A stretch of 64,000 nt of DNA from Autumnicola edwardsiae (GTDB taxonomy: Bacteria; Bacteroidota; Bacteroidia; Flavobacteriales; Flavobacteriaceae): assembly GCF_031846505.1 (NCBI RefSeq), contig NZ_JAVRHP010000002.1, positions 26,425 to 90,424 on the forward strand, written 5' to 3'. Made by a program: the position numbers and the translations under genes. Every line of letters begins with the position of its first letter. Position 1 is the stretch's first letter. Positions 63,278 to 64,000 of this stretch are shown one piece after another. The notes under the pieces were generated by a model, which was not told where the DNA came from, searched no databases, and saw only the letters and a program-made list of their open reading frames with translations.

Positions 63278-63303
63278 AAATTATTTCTACGGAAGAACAA
63301 AAA

Positions 63304-63340
63304 CAGAGGTTGTCTTTAAAAAGGCAGCCTCTTTTTTATT
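63304..63340 (+). terminator. Terminator after sodA
   Basis: AGAGGTTGTC pairs with GGCAGCCTCT (with G-U pairs) and is followed by TTTTTTATT. Confidence 0.85.
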
Positions 63341-63937
63341 GTAGAAAAGAGTTTGAGGTTTGTTGTTCGTTGTTCAAAGTTTAAACTTGCCATAAATGTG
63401 GTTGCCTTCCAGAGATTAGTTTTAATTTTGATTAGGGTTTTATTTGTTGTGTGTTGTCTAATGTGAGTTCCATTGAAAAACCATGTTCCGAAAAATGCCA
63501 ATTATCAAACTACAGAAAAGAGTTTGGGGTTTGTTGTTCGTTGTTCAAAGTTTAACCTTGCCATGATGAATGTGGTTGCCTTCCAGAGATTAGTTTTAAT
63601 TGTAATTAAGGGGTTTATCTGTTATGGGTTGTCTGTTGTGTTCTCCACTAAAAACACCATGCTCCAGAAATGCCAATTATCGACCTATAGAAAAGATTTT
63701 GGGGTTTGTTCTTCGTTGTTCAAAATTTGACCTTGCCTGAAATATGGTTGCCTTTTAAAGATTGGTTGTTTTCATTTGGAGAGTTTATCTGTTGTGTGTT
63801 CCACTAAAAACACATGCTCCAGAAATACCAATTATCGACCTATAGAACGGAATCATACCACAATTCCAACATTTGAAACTTGAAACTTGAAACTAAAAAA
63901 ACATGCCCCAGAAATGTCAATTTTCGGCTTAGAGAAC
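63341..63937. repeat. Non-coding tandem array of about 155-175 bp units
   Basis: Three diverged units begin with AGAAAAGAnTTTGnGGTTTGTT at about 63343, 63514 and 63689 (spacing 171 and 175), and a fourth, shortened one at 63844. Each has TTCGTTGTTCAAA, a TTGCC...GGTTGCC segment, TTAnTTnTGTTGTGNGTT and a closing ATGCTCCAGAAATGCCAATTA-type element. The unit boundary is the dispersed motif (GCCAATTATCGACCTATAG). The remaining bases to 64000 show no gene. ORFs over it lack credible start or composition. Confidence 0.75.
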
Positions 63938-64000
63938 TAAAGCATACGCCGACTTTCATCTTTAAAAATTTTCATCAAGTAACTGATTGGTAGAAATAAA

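Noticed and set aside
63473..63730. 85-codon ORF in the end array
   Set aside because: Contains two repeat units read in frame, with no independent support.
63341..63937. CRISPR array
   Set aside because: Units are about 170 bp and diverged throughout, without short constant repeats and unique spacers, and no cas genes are nearby.

Overview
The window is a chromosomal segment from a member of the Bacteroidetes, most likely a marine or soil Flavobacteriaceae of the Gramella / Salegentibacter / Zunongwangia kind. This is inferred from the SusC/SusD pairs, a hybrid two-component regulator, Bacteroidetes-type -7 boxes (TAnnTTTG), the absence of Shine-Dalgarno sequences, low GC, a PID-CTERM-like sorting tail and flavobacterial gene content. 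I cannot name the species. No prophage, CRISPR array, rRNA or intact insertion sequence is visible.

Positions 1-26,060 form a xylan utilisation locus. The left arm runs rightward: the end of a SusC, a SusD, a TIG-domain surface glycan-binding lipoprotein and a GH10 xylanase lipoprotein whose catalytic domain is interrupted by two CBM-like modules. A 1,375-residue hybrid sensor/regulator and a 1,092-residue FG-GAP/ASPIC lipoprotein follow on the minus strand. The right arm runs leftward: SusC, SusD and a second GH10 lipoprotein with a duplicated CBM insert. Divergent from it are a GH43 lipoprotein and a SASA-type acetylesterase, and convergent with those is a second, secreted GH43. Together these would bind and cut xylan at the surface, import oligosaccharides through two SusCD transporters, and remove acetyl, xylosyl or arabinosyl groups. 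Two promoters in the locus (20,916-20,957 and 26,078-26,119) share an identical 15-mer with LacI-operator symmetry, in the same orientation and at the same spacing from a -7-like box, which points to a second regulator encoded elsewhere.

Positions 26,380-49,600 hold mostly housekeeping genes: a PID-CTERM-like microprotein, ribE, pdxA, a DUF177-rpmF-fabH-accB-accC cluster, mtgA, a GreA-C-terminal-like protein, an orphan ABC ATPase, a HAD protein, an S9 peptidase, asd, mscL, alr-tdk, rsmI, a HopJ-like protein, recJ, lpxH and queD. Within this stretch are a structured RNA-like repeat (about 32,353), a beheaded Phd/YefM antitoxin with its promoter (about 46,848), a translationally coupled pair of single-span microproteins (48,985-49,283) and a small membrane ORF with an in-frame TGA (49,367-49,567).

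Positions 49,600-64,000 carry an enoyl-CoA hydratase, a MATE exporter, a GNAT, tRNA-Ala(GGC), an alpha/beta hydrolase, the AddA and AddB recombination nucleases separated by ompA and kbl, and a Mn-type superoxide dismutase. The end (63,341-63,937) is a non-coding tandem array. A roughly 22-bp motif from that array recurs in intergenic DNA through the window.
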